From the NCBI GenBank assembly GCA_900617975.1, contig UZAE01000846.1, positions 1 through 17,603 of the forward strand: 17,603 nucleotides of DNA, given 5' to 3'. The notes below the pieces were generated by a model that saw nothing but the letters and a program-made list of their open reading frames with translations, did not search any database and was not told the DNA's origin. Positions 17,599 to 17,603 of this stretch are shown piece after piece; the stretch's first letter is position 1; each line of letters begins with the position of its first letter. This DNA is from Rodentolepis nana. Lineage: Eukaryota; Platyhelminthes; Cestoda; Cyclophyllidea; Hymenolepididae. Position numbers and translations under genes: made by a program.

Positions 17599-17603
17599 CT
17601 CAG

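Overview
This is eukaryotic genomic DNA: AT-rich, with genes split by GT-AG introns. It most likely comes from a flatworm, perhaps a tapeworm. The support is introns as short as 35-44 bp beside others of 2.9 and 3.7 kb, very short UTRs, and a same-strand gene pair close enough to suggest an operon. The phylum is inferred from gene architecture; no marker gene proves it.

Layout. (1) 1-599 (+) holds a decayed retrotransposon fragment carrying part of an RNase H domain. (2) 600-2115 has no gene, but about 1000-1205 looks like the end of an LTR followed by a primer-binding site. (3) 2116-12321 (-) is a complete seven-exon WDR37 gene. All splice phases agree and give 562 residues. Its two largest introns contain simple repeats, a tRNA-derived SINE-like relic (about 9990-10158) and a small cruciform (5361-5410). 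(4) 12322-12797 is an AT-rich region between two divergent starts. (5) 12798-13046 (+) is single-exon SDHAF4, a mitochondrial succinate dehydrogenase assembly factor. (6) 13180-17598 (+) is a multi-exon DCAF15 homologue, a substrate receptor of CUL4-DDB1 ubiquitin ligase. It starts only 133 nt after the SDHAF4 stop and probably ends just inside the right edge.

The three genes act in different places: WDR37 in PACS-linked ER and calcium homeostasis, SDHAF4 in complex II assembly, and DCAF15 in ubiquitylation. No shared pathway is evident. I see no new defence, mobile or metabolic system. The more unusual points are the possible SDHAF4-DCAF15 operon, the Cys-pair-rich and pocket-diverged DCAF15, and the low-complexity insertion in the WDR37 propeller.
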